Assembly (NCBI GenBank): GCA_030605745.1
Contig: JAUWHT010000412.1
Location: 1 to 6,365, forward strand
Reading direction: 5' to 3'
Length of the DNA stretch: 6,365 bases
Source: Pirellulales bacterium
GTDB taxonomy: Bacteria > Planctomycetota > Planctomycetia > Pirellulales > Thermoguttaceae
In this document: one piece after another, positions 1 to 5,233 of the stretch
Position numbering within the stretch: the first letter of the stretch is position 1
How the letters are laid out: every line of letters starts with the position of its first letter
Notes under the pieces: generated by a model
What the model saw: the letters and a program-made list of their open reading frames with translations, nothing else
The model's database searches: none
Told to the model about the DNA's origin: nothing
Translations under genes and position numbers: made by a program

Positions 1-43
1 CGGGCAAGCCCGGCCGCTAAACAACTGATTCCGAAGTGTCACC

Positions 44-85
44 AATCCCCAATCCCCAATCCCTAATCCCTAATCCCTAATCCCC
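44..85. repeat. Tandem heptamer repeat AATCCC(C/T), six copies
   Basis: Six consecutive 7-base units read AATCCCC, AATCCCC, AATCCCT, AATCCCT, AATCCCT, AATCCCC. The array ends seven bases before the protease start codon and takes the place where a Shine-Dalgarno site would be. The other strand carries six runs of three or more G in regular spacing, so it could form a G-quadruplex. The units resemble the heptanucleotide short tandem repeats known from heterocystous cyanobacteria and are telomere-like by sequence; no function is implied by that likeness. Confidence 0.9.
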
Positions 86-92
86 AGCCCCC

Positions 93-1025
93 ATGAACGA
101 ACTCGCCCAACAGCCTGTGCCGACGTGGTTCCTTGGTGTGCTGGCCCTGGGCGCTTGGGCCAGCCTGATGGTGTGGGTGCTGATGGCGGTACGGGTATGG
201 CGGGCAGTGCCCGTGCTGCCCTACCAACCGCGGCGCCGGGTGCCCTGGCAAGGGATCGACCTGGTGCTGGTGCTGGTGGTGTACCTGGCCACCCAGGTGG
301 GAATGATCTTCCTGGCCGGGGCGTGGTTGGGGCCCGAGCTTACCCGGCCGCCGGACTCCTACGACGTCGAGCAGGCCAACGCCTCACACCTGGTGGCCAA
401 GCTGCTGGTCGAAAGCGATGTCTGGACCCTTCTGCTGTGTGGATTCTCGGCGGCGGTGGTGGCCCCGATTGTCGAAGAGTTCCTGTTTCGCGTGCTGTTG
501 CAGGGATGGCTGGAGACCGCGCAAAGGCGATGGCGGCGGGCGATGCCCACCTTGCGGCGGCTGGTGCCGGGGGCCACCGGACCAATTGTGCTTACCTCGC
601 TGCTGTTCGCCCGGATGCACTTCCGAGTGGACACGCCGATGATGCACGTGCAGTTTCTCACCTTCGTGCTGGTGGCCAATGCGGTGGCCTGCCTGCTAAC
701 GATGGCCTTTGCAATCGGCCTGCTGCGGGTTCGTGCCGGGGCGACGGCTGCTGATCTGGGCTGGGTGCCCGGAAAATTCTTCGCCGATCTGCGGTTGGGG
801 CTGCTGGCGTTCCTGGCCGTTGCCGCGCCGCTGTACCTGGCCCAACTCGCGTTGCTGCTGCGGTTACCCAAGTGCCTGGCCCCCGATCCGTTCGTCTTGT
901 TCTTCCTGGCGCTGGCCCTGGGGACCCTCTACTATCGCACACATCGGATAGTCCCGGCAATCGCGGCCCACATGGCGCTGAACACAACCAGTCTGGTGAT
1001 GGCCTGGCTGATGATGGGGAAGTAG
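93..1025 (+). CDS. CPBP family intramembrane metalloprotease (CAAX protease/bacteriocin-processing type)
   Basis: A 310-residue multi-pass membrane protein with the three CPBP (ABI, glutamic-type intramembrane protease) motifs: EExxxR at E128-E129-FLF-R133, FxxxH at F172-H176 and HxxxN at H293-N297. These residues form the catalytic site inside the membrane in this family. Hydrophobic segments lie near residues 12-34, 55-78, 110-127, 186-210, 234-256, 265-280 and 290-308. Eukaryotic members cleave prenylated CAAX proteins; bacterial members serve in peptide processing or self-immunity, and the substrate here is unknown. About 117 residues separate the second and third motifs, more than usual, and this stretch includes a segment (about 216-255, with ADLGWVP) of a kind often found before the first motif. 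The start at 93 has no Shine-Dalgarno site, only the heptamer array, but it gives a sensible first membrane helix. The gene appears to stand alone. The family call is firm; the role is not. Confidence 0.9.
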   Translation: MNELAQQPVPTWFLGVLALGAWASLMVWVLMAVRVWRAVPVLPYQPRRRVPWQGIDLVLVLVVYLATQVGMIFLAGAWLGPELTRPPDSYDVEQANASHLVAKLLVESDVWTLLLCGFSAAVVAPIVEEFLFRVLLQGWLETAQRRWRRAMPTLRRLVPGATGPIVLTSLLFARMHFRVDTPMMHVQFLTFVLVANAVACLLTMAFAIGLLRVRAGATAADLGWVPGKFFADLRLGLLAFLAVAAPLYLAQLALLLRLPKCLAPDPFVLFFLALALGTLYYRTHRIVPAIAAHMALNTTSLVMAWLMMGK

Positions 1026-1050
1026 GGATTTGGGATTTGGGATTGGGGGG
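1025..1050 (+). repeat. G-rich heptamer repeat GGGATTT/GGGATTG after the protease stop codon
   Basis: Units GGGATTT (1025-1031), GGGATTT (1032-1038) and GGGATTG (1039-1045) are followed by a G run to 1050. The first G is the last base of the TAG stop. It is a variant of the heptamer at 44-85 in reverse orientation, so the two arrays flank the protease gene as inverted copies. Four runs of at least three G with short loops fit a G-quadruplex that would form in the mRNA just after the coding region, where it could affect transcript ending or stability (inference). Confidence 0.8.
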
Positions 1051-1084
1051 TAGCGATGCCGGAGACGGTTCGGTAGGCTAGTGG

Positions 1085-1115
1085 ATTGTCAACGCTGAAT
1101 TGACTGTTTGACAAT
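1085..1115. promoter_or_regulatory. Operator-like inverted repeat ATTGTCAA-N15-TTGACAAT
   Basis: A perfect 8-bp inverted repeat with arms at 1085-1092 and 1108-1115 and a 15-base spacer lies upstream of the oxidoreductase gene. The right arm contains TTGACA (1108-1113), a consensus -35 hexamer, but the expected -10 position about 17 bases on is GC-rich repeat sequence with no TATAAT-like hexamer. It could be a repressor site or a promoter broken by the repeat that follows. No regulator gene is nearby, so the role is a guess. Confidence 0.3.
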
Positions 1116-1202
1116 AGCCGCACGCGCAACGCGTCGCGGGGGCAATAGCCGGGACGCAACGCGTCGCGGGGGCGTCCCCGCGGGACGTTGTCCCCCGGCT
1201 AT
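1112..1202. repeat. GC-rich REP-like repeat: about 31-bp tandem duplication plus long imperfect palindrome
   Basis: A unit starting CAATAGCCG and ending GCGTCGCGGGGG occurs at about 1112-1142 and again at 1143-1172, with one indel and a few changes. The second unit forms the left half of a palindrome. ATAGCCGGG (1145-1153) pairs with CCCGGCTAT (1194-1202). At the centre CGCGGGG (1165-1171) pairs perfectly with CCCCGCG (1176-1182) around a 4-base loop GCGT. It looks like a dispersed extragenic palindrome (REP/BIME type) and may act as a transcript-end hairpin for the upstream gene. It lacks the T run of an intrinsic terminator. Whether it is dispersed in the genome cannot be seen here. Confidence 0.65.
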
Positions 1203-1231
1203 CGGTAACTGCGTACTGAAAACTAAAAACT

Positions 1232-1235
1232 GGAG
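1232..1235 (+). promoter_or_regulatory. Shine-Dalgarno site GGAG deciding the oxidoreductase start
   Basis: GGAG lies seven bases before ATG 1243 and supports that start over an in-frame ATG at 1108, which would force translation through the REP-like repeat. Confidence 0.6.
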
Positions 1236-1242
1236 ACTTCCA

Positions 1243-2334
1243 ATGGCGACCGGATTTGGGATTATTGGTTGTGGTATGATCGCTCATTTTCACGCCCGGG
1301 CGATCGCCGACATTCGCGGCGCGAGGCTGGTGGCCGGGTTCGATACGGTCCCCGCGGCGGCCGACCGGCTGGCCGAAGCGACCGGCTGCAAGCCGTACTA
1401 CAATCTGAAGGAGATGCTGGCCGACCCGCAGATCGACGTGGTCACGATCGGTACGCCCAGTGGGGCCCACGTGCAACCGGCCGTGGCCGCCGCCCAGGCC
1501 GGAAAACACGTCATCGTCGAAAAACCGCTGGAAATCACACTGCACCGCTGCGACCGGATCATCCGCGAGTGCGAGAAGGCGGGCGCGGTCCTCTCGACCA
1601 TCTTTCCATCACGGTTCCACGAATCGAGCATCGAGATGAAACGGGCGGTCGACGCCGGACGCTTCGGCCGGCTCACCGTCGGCGACGCCATCGTCAAGTG
1701 GTACCGCACGCAAGAATACTACGACAGCGGGGCGTGGCGGGGAACTTGGGAACTCGACGGCGGTGGGGCGCTGATGAACCAGGCCATACACAGTGTCGAC
1801 CTGCTCTACTGGCTAATGGGCCCGGTCGCCGAGGTCCGCGCCCAGACTGCCCTGTTGGCCCACCGGCGGATCGACGTGGAAGACACGGCCATGGCCACGC
1901 TAAAGTTCGCCAACGGTGCCTTGGGCATCATCGAGGCCAGCACGGCCGTCTACCCGGGCTACTTGAAGCGGATCGAGATACACGGCTCCGACGGCTCGGC
2001 CGTGATGGAGGAAGAAGACCTAATCAAGTGGGATTTCGCCAAGAAGAACCGCCGCGACCAGGCGATCCGTCGCAAGATGTCCCAGCAGCAAAGCGGCGGT
2101 GGCGGGGCGGCCGACCCGGCTGCCATCGGACACCACGGCCACACCCGACAGTTCCAAGATGTCTTGAAGGTCATCAAGAACGGAACCACCCCGCTGGTAG
2201 ACGGCCCGGAAGGCCGCCGCTCGGTCGAGATCATCCTGGCCATCTACAAGGCCGCCGAAACCGGCCGCGCTGTCAGACTGCCGCTGAAAACAGACCCGGT
2301 CCTGAAAGCCCGCAAGACGGGCGTCGTGGGGTAG
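1243..2334 (+). CDS. Gfo/Idh/MocA family NAD(P)-dependent oxidoreductase
   Basis: A 363-residue cytoplasmic enzyme of the glucose-fructose oxidoreductase/inositol dehydrogenase/MocA family, of usual length. The N-terminal Rossmann domain shows the dinucleotide loop GIIGCGMIA (residues 6-14). An acidic D34 after the second strand favours NAD over NADP. The family signature EKP with catalytic K94 is at 93-95, and the motif GGGALMNQAIHSVDLL with H183 and D186 follows, supplying the usual catalytic histidine. The C-terminal part is the alpha/beta sheet domain; a charged, glycine-rich stretch at about 256-300 (EEEDLIKWDF to HHGHTRQF) is probably a flexible loop. Members oxidise or reduce sugars, cyclitols or their derivatives; nothing here fixes the substrate. 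The start at 1243 is chosen because of the GGAG and because the domain begins there. The nearest gene downstream is convergent, so this gene appears to be transcribed alone. Codon and base use match the GC-rich background. Confidence 0.92.
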   Translation: MATGFGIIGCGMIAHFHARAIADIRGARLVAGFDTVPAAADRLAEATGCKPYYNLKEMLADPQIDVVTIGTPSGAHVQPAVAAAQAGKHVIVEKPLEITLHRCDRIIRECEKAGAVLSTIFPSRFHESSIEMKRAVDAGRFGRLTVGDAIVKWYRTQEYYDSGAWRGTWELDGGGALMNQAIHSVDLLYWLMGPVAEVRAQTALLAHRRIDVEDTAMATLKFANGALGIIEASTAVYPGYLKRIEIHGSDGSAVMEEEDLIKWDFAKKNRRDQAIRRKMSQQQSGGGGAADPAAIGHHGHTRQFQDVLKVIKNGTTPLVDGPEGRRSVEIILAIYKAAETGRAVRLPLKTDPVLKARKTGVVG

Positions 2335-2409
2335 AACATTGTAAATACCCCCGGTCGCTACGCCCGCCAGGGTCGTTTGCGACTGCGGCCAAGGTTCGCA
2401 GCATCGCCT

Positions 2410-3960
2410 CTAGCTGATTACTTCGACTTCCAGATTGAGCATTTCACCGAGCTGTCGTATTTCCTCGGTATAATCCCCGTAAACCCATTGTAGATGATTT
2501 CCATACTCGATTCGCTTCTTCATGAATTCGTCGGCTCTTCCATTCGGTGACTTAATTAGAGCTGCAACAGAGCATCCCAGGTTGTCCTTGCCCCAACCGC
2601 TGGCTCCTACAAGGTCACCCTTTAGCAGAAGGATTTTTGTAGCAGAAGGATCTACTCTGGCTACAGTGACTGTCTTCTCAGGATTATTCATAAAATCAAC
2701 CACCACTTTGGTCCCCCAACCAGATGCGACAAAACGTCCCAGTTCATAGGGCAGATCAGGTTGCTCATAACCATTCATTTTCATGCCGGGAACGCTATGA
2801 TTGATTATGAAAGCGCCTTTACTCCGTGGACCTGAGTTGCCCTGGTGACAGGATTTCCCGGATACTGACATCAACAGTCGCATTGCCAGCAAGGAACCCA
2901 GGTCTGCTTCGCATGAAGATGCACATCCCTGATCTCTGAGAAGACTGTGAATCAGACAGGGAGTAATCTTCCATTGGTCCGGAAGCCTGCTCGTACAAAA
3001 CTCGAAACACTCTATGGTAAACGCATTGCAGCCGTGTCTATTCATCAAGTTTTTAACCGTTTGATAGAACTGCGCACTGCTGACAACATACTTCTTCTCG
3101 ATATAGGATTTCTTCGCATTGCGGAGCAACTTGTCGGCAAGTTGTTCGGCTTTTTCCATCTCGAGCTTACTTCTCATCGTACGATTCATTTCCTCGGCAA
3201 GCTCTTTGTAGGAAATTTTGTTGACGACGATTCCAAGTCTTTGCCTAAGTTTCTGAAGGTCGTATATGCTGCCGACCGAACATACTGCCGGCAAACCGCG
3301 GTCTGTCGGGAACAAAACTCTGGTATGAGTGAATACTTTTCTGGCTCGCAACAAGGAAACCAGCCCTTTCAACTCATCGTTATTAGCAGGTACAAACGCC
3401 TCACACCCCATGCTTCTCGAATAGGCGGCAATATCCACGTTTCTGCAACCCAATCCCCTCAATATGATCGGTCTGCCAAAAAGCTTGCCGATCTGAAAGG
3501 CGCTGATTGAAGAACCGCTCGGGATGACGAAGAAAACGTCTGTTTCCTGGCTGTCTGCTTTCAGCTTGTCTAATTCCTCCCGCCGCAAAACAAAATCTTC
3601 CGAGAACGTAATATGGACCGGCTCCAAAACGTTCACGCTTTCTGCACTGAGATTCAGCCTGGTTTCCTTGATCTGCTTCGCCCATCCAGCAAACCGTTCT
3701 TTTTTCAGTACCTTTTCTTTACTGATACTCAAAGGACTCCATCGGCATGGCCCTTCCCACACGTCAGTGTGAATGATATTGGTCATTACGGGTTTCAAGT
3801 TGATTCTCACATCACGAGGATTGGCGGCTGTATCCTTTGCCGCCGGCTCAAGTGCCCCGGTTTGCGCATTTGCCGTTCCCGCAACCAAGGCATTGCCGCC
3901 TGACGCCGTGCTTGCAACTAGAGTTCCCAAACTGGTTCCAAAGAAATCACGTCGGTTCAT
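2410..3960 (-). CDS. Tat-exported protein with L-fucose/L-arabinose isomerase-like fold
   Basis: A 516-residue protein. The N-terminus MNRRDFFGTSLGTL is a twin-arginine signal (R3-R4) followed by a mildly hydrophobic segment and a cleavage site of AxA type (A30-N31-A32), so the folded protein is probably sent to the periplasm. Residues about 50-300 look like the alpha/beta N-terminal and middle domains of sugar isomerases. The C-terminal part resembles the FucI/AraA C-terminal domain, with NAFTIECFEF (312-321), ITPCLIHSLL (332-341), CEADLGSLLAM (350-360) and a final GNHLQWVYGD (487-496). E317 or E320, E351 or D353, and H489 are candidates for the metal-binding Glu-Asp-His set of fucose isomerase. 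Substrate and activity are unknown, and a non-catalytic sugar-binding role is possible. The start at 3960 is preferred over an in-frame ATG at 4008 because AGAAGGAG lies seven bases upstream and the Tat motif begins there. Sampled lines of the gene run about 40-42% G+C against 62-65% in neighbours, suggesting transfer. It converges on the oxidoreductase with a 75-base gap. Confidence 0.8.
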   Translation of the reverse strand: MNRRDFFGTSLGTLVASTASGGNALVAGTANAQTGALEPAAKDTAANPRDVRINLKPVMTNIIHTDVWEGPCRWSPLSISKEKVLKKERFAGWAKQIKETRLNLSAESVNVLEPVHITFSEDFVLRREELDKLKADSQETDVFFVIPSGSSISAFQIGKLFGRPIILRGLGCRNVDIAAYSRSMGCEAFVPANNDELKGLVSLLRARKVFTHTRVLFPTDRGLPAVCSVGSIYDLQKLRQRLGIVVNKISYKELAEEMNRTMRSKLEMEKAEQLADKLLRNAKKSYIEKKYVVSSAQFYQTVKNLMNRHGCNAFTIECFEFCTSRLPDQWKITPCLIHSLLRDQGCASSCEADLGSLLAMRLLMSVSGKSCHQGNSGPRSKGAFIINHSVPGMKMNGYEQPDLPYELGRFVASGWGTKVVVDFMNNPEKTVTVARVDPSATKILLLKGDLVGASGWGKDNLGCSVAALIKSPNGRADEFMKKRIEYGNHLQWVYGDYTEEIRQLGEMLNLEVEVIS

Positions 3961-3967
3961 TTGTATA

Positions 3968-3975
3968 CTCCTTCT
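3968..3975 (-). promoter_or_regulatory. Strong Shine-Dalgarno site AGAAGGAG of the isomerase-like gene
   Basis: On the minus strand AGAAGGAG ends seven bases before ATG 3960. It fixes the start at the Tat signal peptide and excludes the longer reading from 4008. A small hairpin (CACGG 3987-3991 with CCGTG 4000-4004, 8-base loop) lies upstream in the probable leader. Confidence 0.8.
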
Positions 3976-4034
3976 AGGTAAGCGTTCACGGGACTTCGAC
4001 CGTGCCAAAGTTCTACTCGTGAGCGATTGTTCTC

Positions 4035-4063
4035 ATTATCGCATACATCCGAAACCCGGTCAA
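4035..4063 (-). promoter_or_regulatory. Sigma70-type promoter TTGACC-N17-GATAAT for the isomerase-like gene
   Basis: Read on the minus strand, the -35 hexamer TTGACC (plus-strand 4058-4063) and the -10 hexamer GATAAT (4035-4040) are each one base off consensus and are exactly 17 bases apart. Transcription would begin near 4028, giving a leader of about 68 bases before ATG 3960. This is the best promoter match in the window and lies outside the transposable element. Confidence 0.6.
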
Positions 4064-4194
4064 GTAGCCGAATCTGGATCGGTCTGGATTTCTTGATCGG
4101 CGGCCCCCGGACTGTACCGCTGCACCGCCACTACACTCTATTTTGAACAAGCGTTTCAGAGAAGTCAAGGGCCCGACAGCCCGCCCTCCGAGCA

Positions 4195-4202
4195 ATTTTT
4201 TC
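4195..4202. repeat. Left target-site duplication ATTTTTTC
   Basis: This 8-bp sequence abuts the left terminal inverted repeat and is repeated exactly at 4631-4638. An 8-bp duplication is the usual one for ISL3-family elements. Confidence 0.8.
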
Positions 4203-4223
4203 GGCTCTTCCGTTTTTAGGTGC
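4203..4223 (+). repeat. Left terminal inverted repeat, 21 bp
   Basis: It starts GGCTCTTCCG and ends TTTTTAGGTGC. It is a perfect reverse complement of 4610-4630. Confidence 0.9.
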
Positions 4224-4424
4224 GAACTCCGCACTTTTCGAGGGGTTGAGCCTTATAGTTTAGAGAGGCCTCGATCCTCAACAACAAATGCTTACTAGCA
4301 CAATCTTGAGAATACCATATCCGGTGCAACCTTGTCAAACGCCAGAATCGAAAAACCCGCCCGTCCTGTGCCGCTTACGGGGGGTAAACTATTACAGCGT
4401 AAGACTTTACGACGAAATCTGCCC

Positions 4425-4443
4425 GCCGAAAATTTTTTTCGGC
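4425..4443. other. Perfect hairpin GCCGAAAA-TTT-TTTTCGGC inside the element
   Basis: The 8-bp arms at 4425-4432 and 4436-4443 surround a 3-base TTT. Read on either strand it is a compact stem. The A/T-rich inner half and flanks without a following T run make it a poor intrinsic terminator. It could instead be a structural part of the element. Confidence 0.55.
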
Positions 4444-4512
4444 CTGACCGAAAAAGACCCCAAAAGTGTGGTAACTACCAAAAGTCGTCGGACACGCTTT
4501 GGAGCCGTCTGA

Positions 4513-4617
4513 TCCCTGGACCTGAATCGAGCCACCGAAGCGGTGGGGCGGAGCATCGCCGAGCTACGGCAGATCGCCGCAGGCCTGAAGGCCGTGTTTC
4601 TCGTGTTTTGCACCTAA
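4513..4617 (+). other. Open frame of 34 codons in the right part of the element, no start codon
   Basis: Between a TGA (4510-4512) and a TAA (4615-4617, inside the right terminal repeat) one frame reads SLDLNRATEAVGRSIAELRQ and continues to a C-terminal AVFLVFCT. The helical, coding-like look and locally higher GC suggest a leftover 3' end of a gene captured or deleted within the element. I do not recognise a family. No ATG is present in frame, and chance is a fair alternative for so short a stretch. Confidence 0.2.
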
Positions 4618-4630
4618 AAACGGAAGAGCC
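4610..4630 (-). repeat. Right terminal inverted repeat, 21 bp
   Basis: It starts GCACCTAAAAA and ends CGGAAGAGCC. It is a perfect reverse complement of the left repeat and lies 46 bases before the toxin's first ATG. Confidence 0.9.
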
Positions 4631-4638
4631 ATTTTTTC
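4631..4638. repeat. Right target-site duplication ATTTTTTC
   Basis: It is an exact copy of 4195-4202 directly outside the right terminal repeat. With the element removed, GAGCAA (4190-4195) and TTGCTC (4641-4646) would face each other across the T-rich duplication, so the target was itself a weak palindrome. Confidence 0.8.
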
Positions 4639-4646
4639 TTTTGCTC

Positions 4647-4675
4647 TTTCCTTCGCGGCTAGTTCTGGCTATAAT
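4647..4675 (+). promoter_or_regulatory. Promoter with consensus -10 TATAAT touching the toxin start
   Basis: TATAAT at 4670-4675 is a perfect -10 hexamer directly before ATG 4676. The -35 region 17 bases upstream (TTTCCT, 4647-4652) matches consensus at three of six bases. Transcription would start about 4682, after the first ATG, which favours translation from ATG 4685 as a nearly leaderless message. No Shine-Dalgarno site precedes either ATG. The transposable element ends only a few bases upstream, so it may have changed the native -35 surroundings. Confidence 0.5.
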
Positions 4676-4996
4676 ATGGCTAGAATGCGTTACCAAATCA
4701 TTCTTGCGTCCGAAGCTGTTGAAGACCTGCACAATCTGAAAGCAAATCTGCGATCAAAAGTACGAGACGCACTGGAAACGCACCTGCGGTATCAGCCTGT
4801 CAAGACCAGTAGGAGCCGAATCAAGCGATTGCGGGGCGTGTCCAGGCCGCAGTTCCGGTTGCGTGTCGACGAAGTACGTGTATTCTACGATGTGGTGGAA
4901 GGGGGCGTCAAAGTCTTGGCGATCGTTCAGAAATCCCAGGCCCAGGCCTGGCTCGATATGTTGGGAGAGTCCGATGAAGGAAGCAGCACTGTCTGA
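4676..4996 (+). CDS. RelE/ParE family type II toxin
   Basis: A small basic protein of 106 residues (103 if started at the second ATG, 4685). The opening MRYQIILASEAVEDLHNLKA and the later stretch RIKRLRGVSRPQFRLRVDEV, continuing RVFYDV (48-73), match the RelE/ParE fold: helical hairpin, then a sheet carrying basic residues such as R61, R63 and R68 and ending with an aromatic Y71. RelE members cleave mRNA on the ribosome while ParE members poison gyrase; the sequence alone does not decide. It overlaps the antitoxin gene by 23 bases, so the two are translated from one message and coupled. The toxin comes first, the reverse of the usual relBE/parDE order but as in higBA. The longest start is given; the position of TATAAT makes 4685 at least as likely. 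Its C-terminus (GESDEGSSTV) is probably a disordered tail formed by the overlap. Confidence 0.88.
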   Translation: MARMRYQIILASEAVEDLHNLKANLRSKVRDALETHLRYQPVKTSRSRIKRLRGVSRPQFRLRVDEVRVFYDVVEGGVKVLAIVQKSQAQAWLDMLGESDEGSSTV

Positions 4997-5216
4997 AGTC
5001 AAAGATGGGTTATCACGATACTTGCGGCTTGCCGAGAAGGAGCAGGTTCTCATCACTCGTCACGGGAAGCCTGCGGGCGTTTTGATCGGTTTTCGATCCG
5101 ACGATGATTGGTTCGACTACCGATTGGAGCATGATCCTCGCTTCTTGCAGCGAATCGAAACGGCGCGCAGCAGCCTGCGGTCCGGCCGGGGCTCCAGACT
5201 CGAAGATGTGGAGTAA
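4974..5216 (+). CDS. Phd/YefM family antitoxin
   Basis: An 80-residue protein. The first 40 residues, with ALSEVKDGLSRYLRLAEKEQ followed by VLITRHGKPAGVLIGF, match the Phd/YefM DNA-binding and dimer-forming domain, where a short strand, helices and the conserved ITRHGKP turn are typical. The remaining half (DDDWFDYRLEHDPRF onwards) is charged and is probably the segment that folds onto the toxin. The start at ATG 4974 is supported by GGGAGAG at 4963-4969 with a four-base gap, inside the toxin gene. Such proteins neutralise the toxin and bind their own promoter as repressors, so control is likely to act on the TATAAT promoter upstream of 4676 (inference). A longer in-frame reading from 4863 would lie inside the toxin and is not supported. 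Confidence 0.87.
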   Translation: MKEAALSEVKDGLSRYLRLAEKEQVLITRHGKPAGVLIGFRSDDDWFDYRLEHDPRFLQRIETARSSLRSGRGSRLEDVE

Positions 5217-5233
5217 ACCGCCTGATTTCTCTG

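Larger units (their letters stand above)
4203..4630. mobile_element. 428-bp MITE-like, non-autonomous ISL3-type element
   Basis: The element is bounded by perfect 21-bp inverted repeats (4203-4223 and 4610-4630) and flanked by perfect 8-bp direct repeats ATTTTTTC (4195-4202 and 4631-4638). The ends begin GGCTCTTCCG. From memory, ISL3-family insertion sequences have related ends starting GGnTCTT, make 8-bp duplications and often choose AT-rich targets, all of which fit. Full ISL3 elements are over 1 kb and carry one transposase gene; here no transposase domain is visible. It is therefore a MITE or an internally deleted copy that would need a transposase in trans. Inside are a perfect hairpin at 4425-4443, possible crossing stems at 4239-4282, and an open frame at 4513-4617 that resembles no transposase I know. 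The exact duplication and identical ends suggest a fairly recent insertion. It occupies most of the gap between the divergent isomerase-like and toxin genes. Confidence 0.85.

Noticed and set aside
3..20. Possible C-terminal end (GKPGR then TAA) of an upstream gene
   Set aside because: Five codons are too few to support a coding call; other frames are equally possible.
1108..1242. Longer N-terminus for the oxidoreductase from ATG 1108
   Set aside because: It would translate the REP-like repeat and add residues before the Rossmann domain that the family lacks; ATG 1243 has a GGAG.
2335..2409. Bidirectional terminator between the convergent genes
   Set aside because: Only weak 5-bp stems (for example TGCGA with TCGCA) and no T run on either strand.
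2947..3510. 187-codon plus-strand frame opposite the isomerase-like gene
   Set aside because: It is antisense to a protein with clear family motifs, with no ribosome site or recognisable domain of its own.
3961..4008. Longer start at 4008 for the isomerase-like protein
   Set aside because: It would put 16 charged residues before the Tat signal and skip the strong AGAAGGAG ahead of ATG 3960.
4332..4739. 135-codon plus-strand frame running through the element into the toxin gene
   Set aside because: It crosses the terminal repeat and the toxin promoter, is out of frame with the toxin, and resembles no protein.
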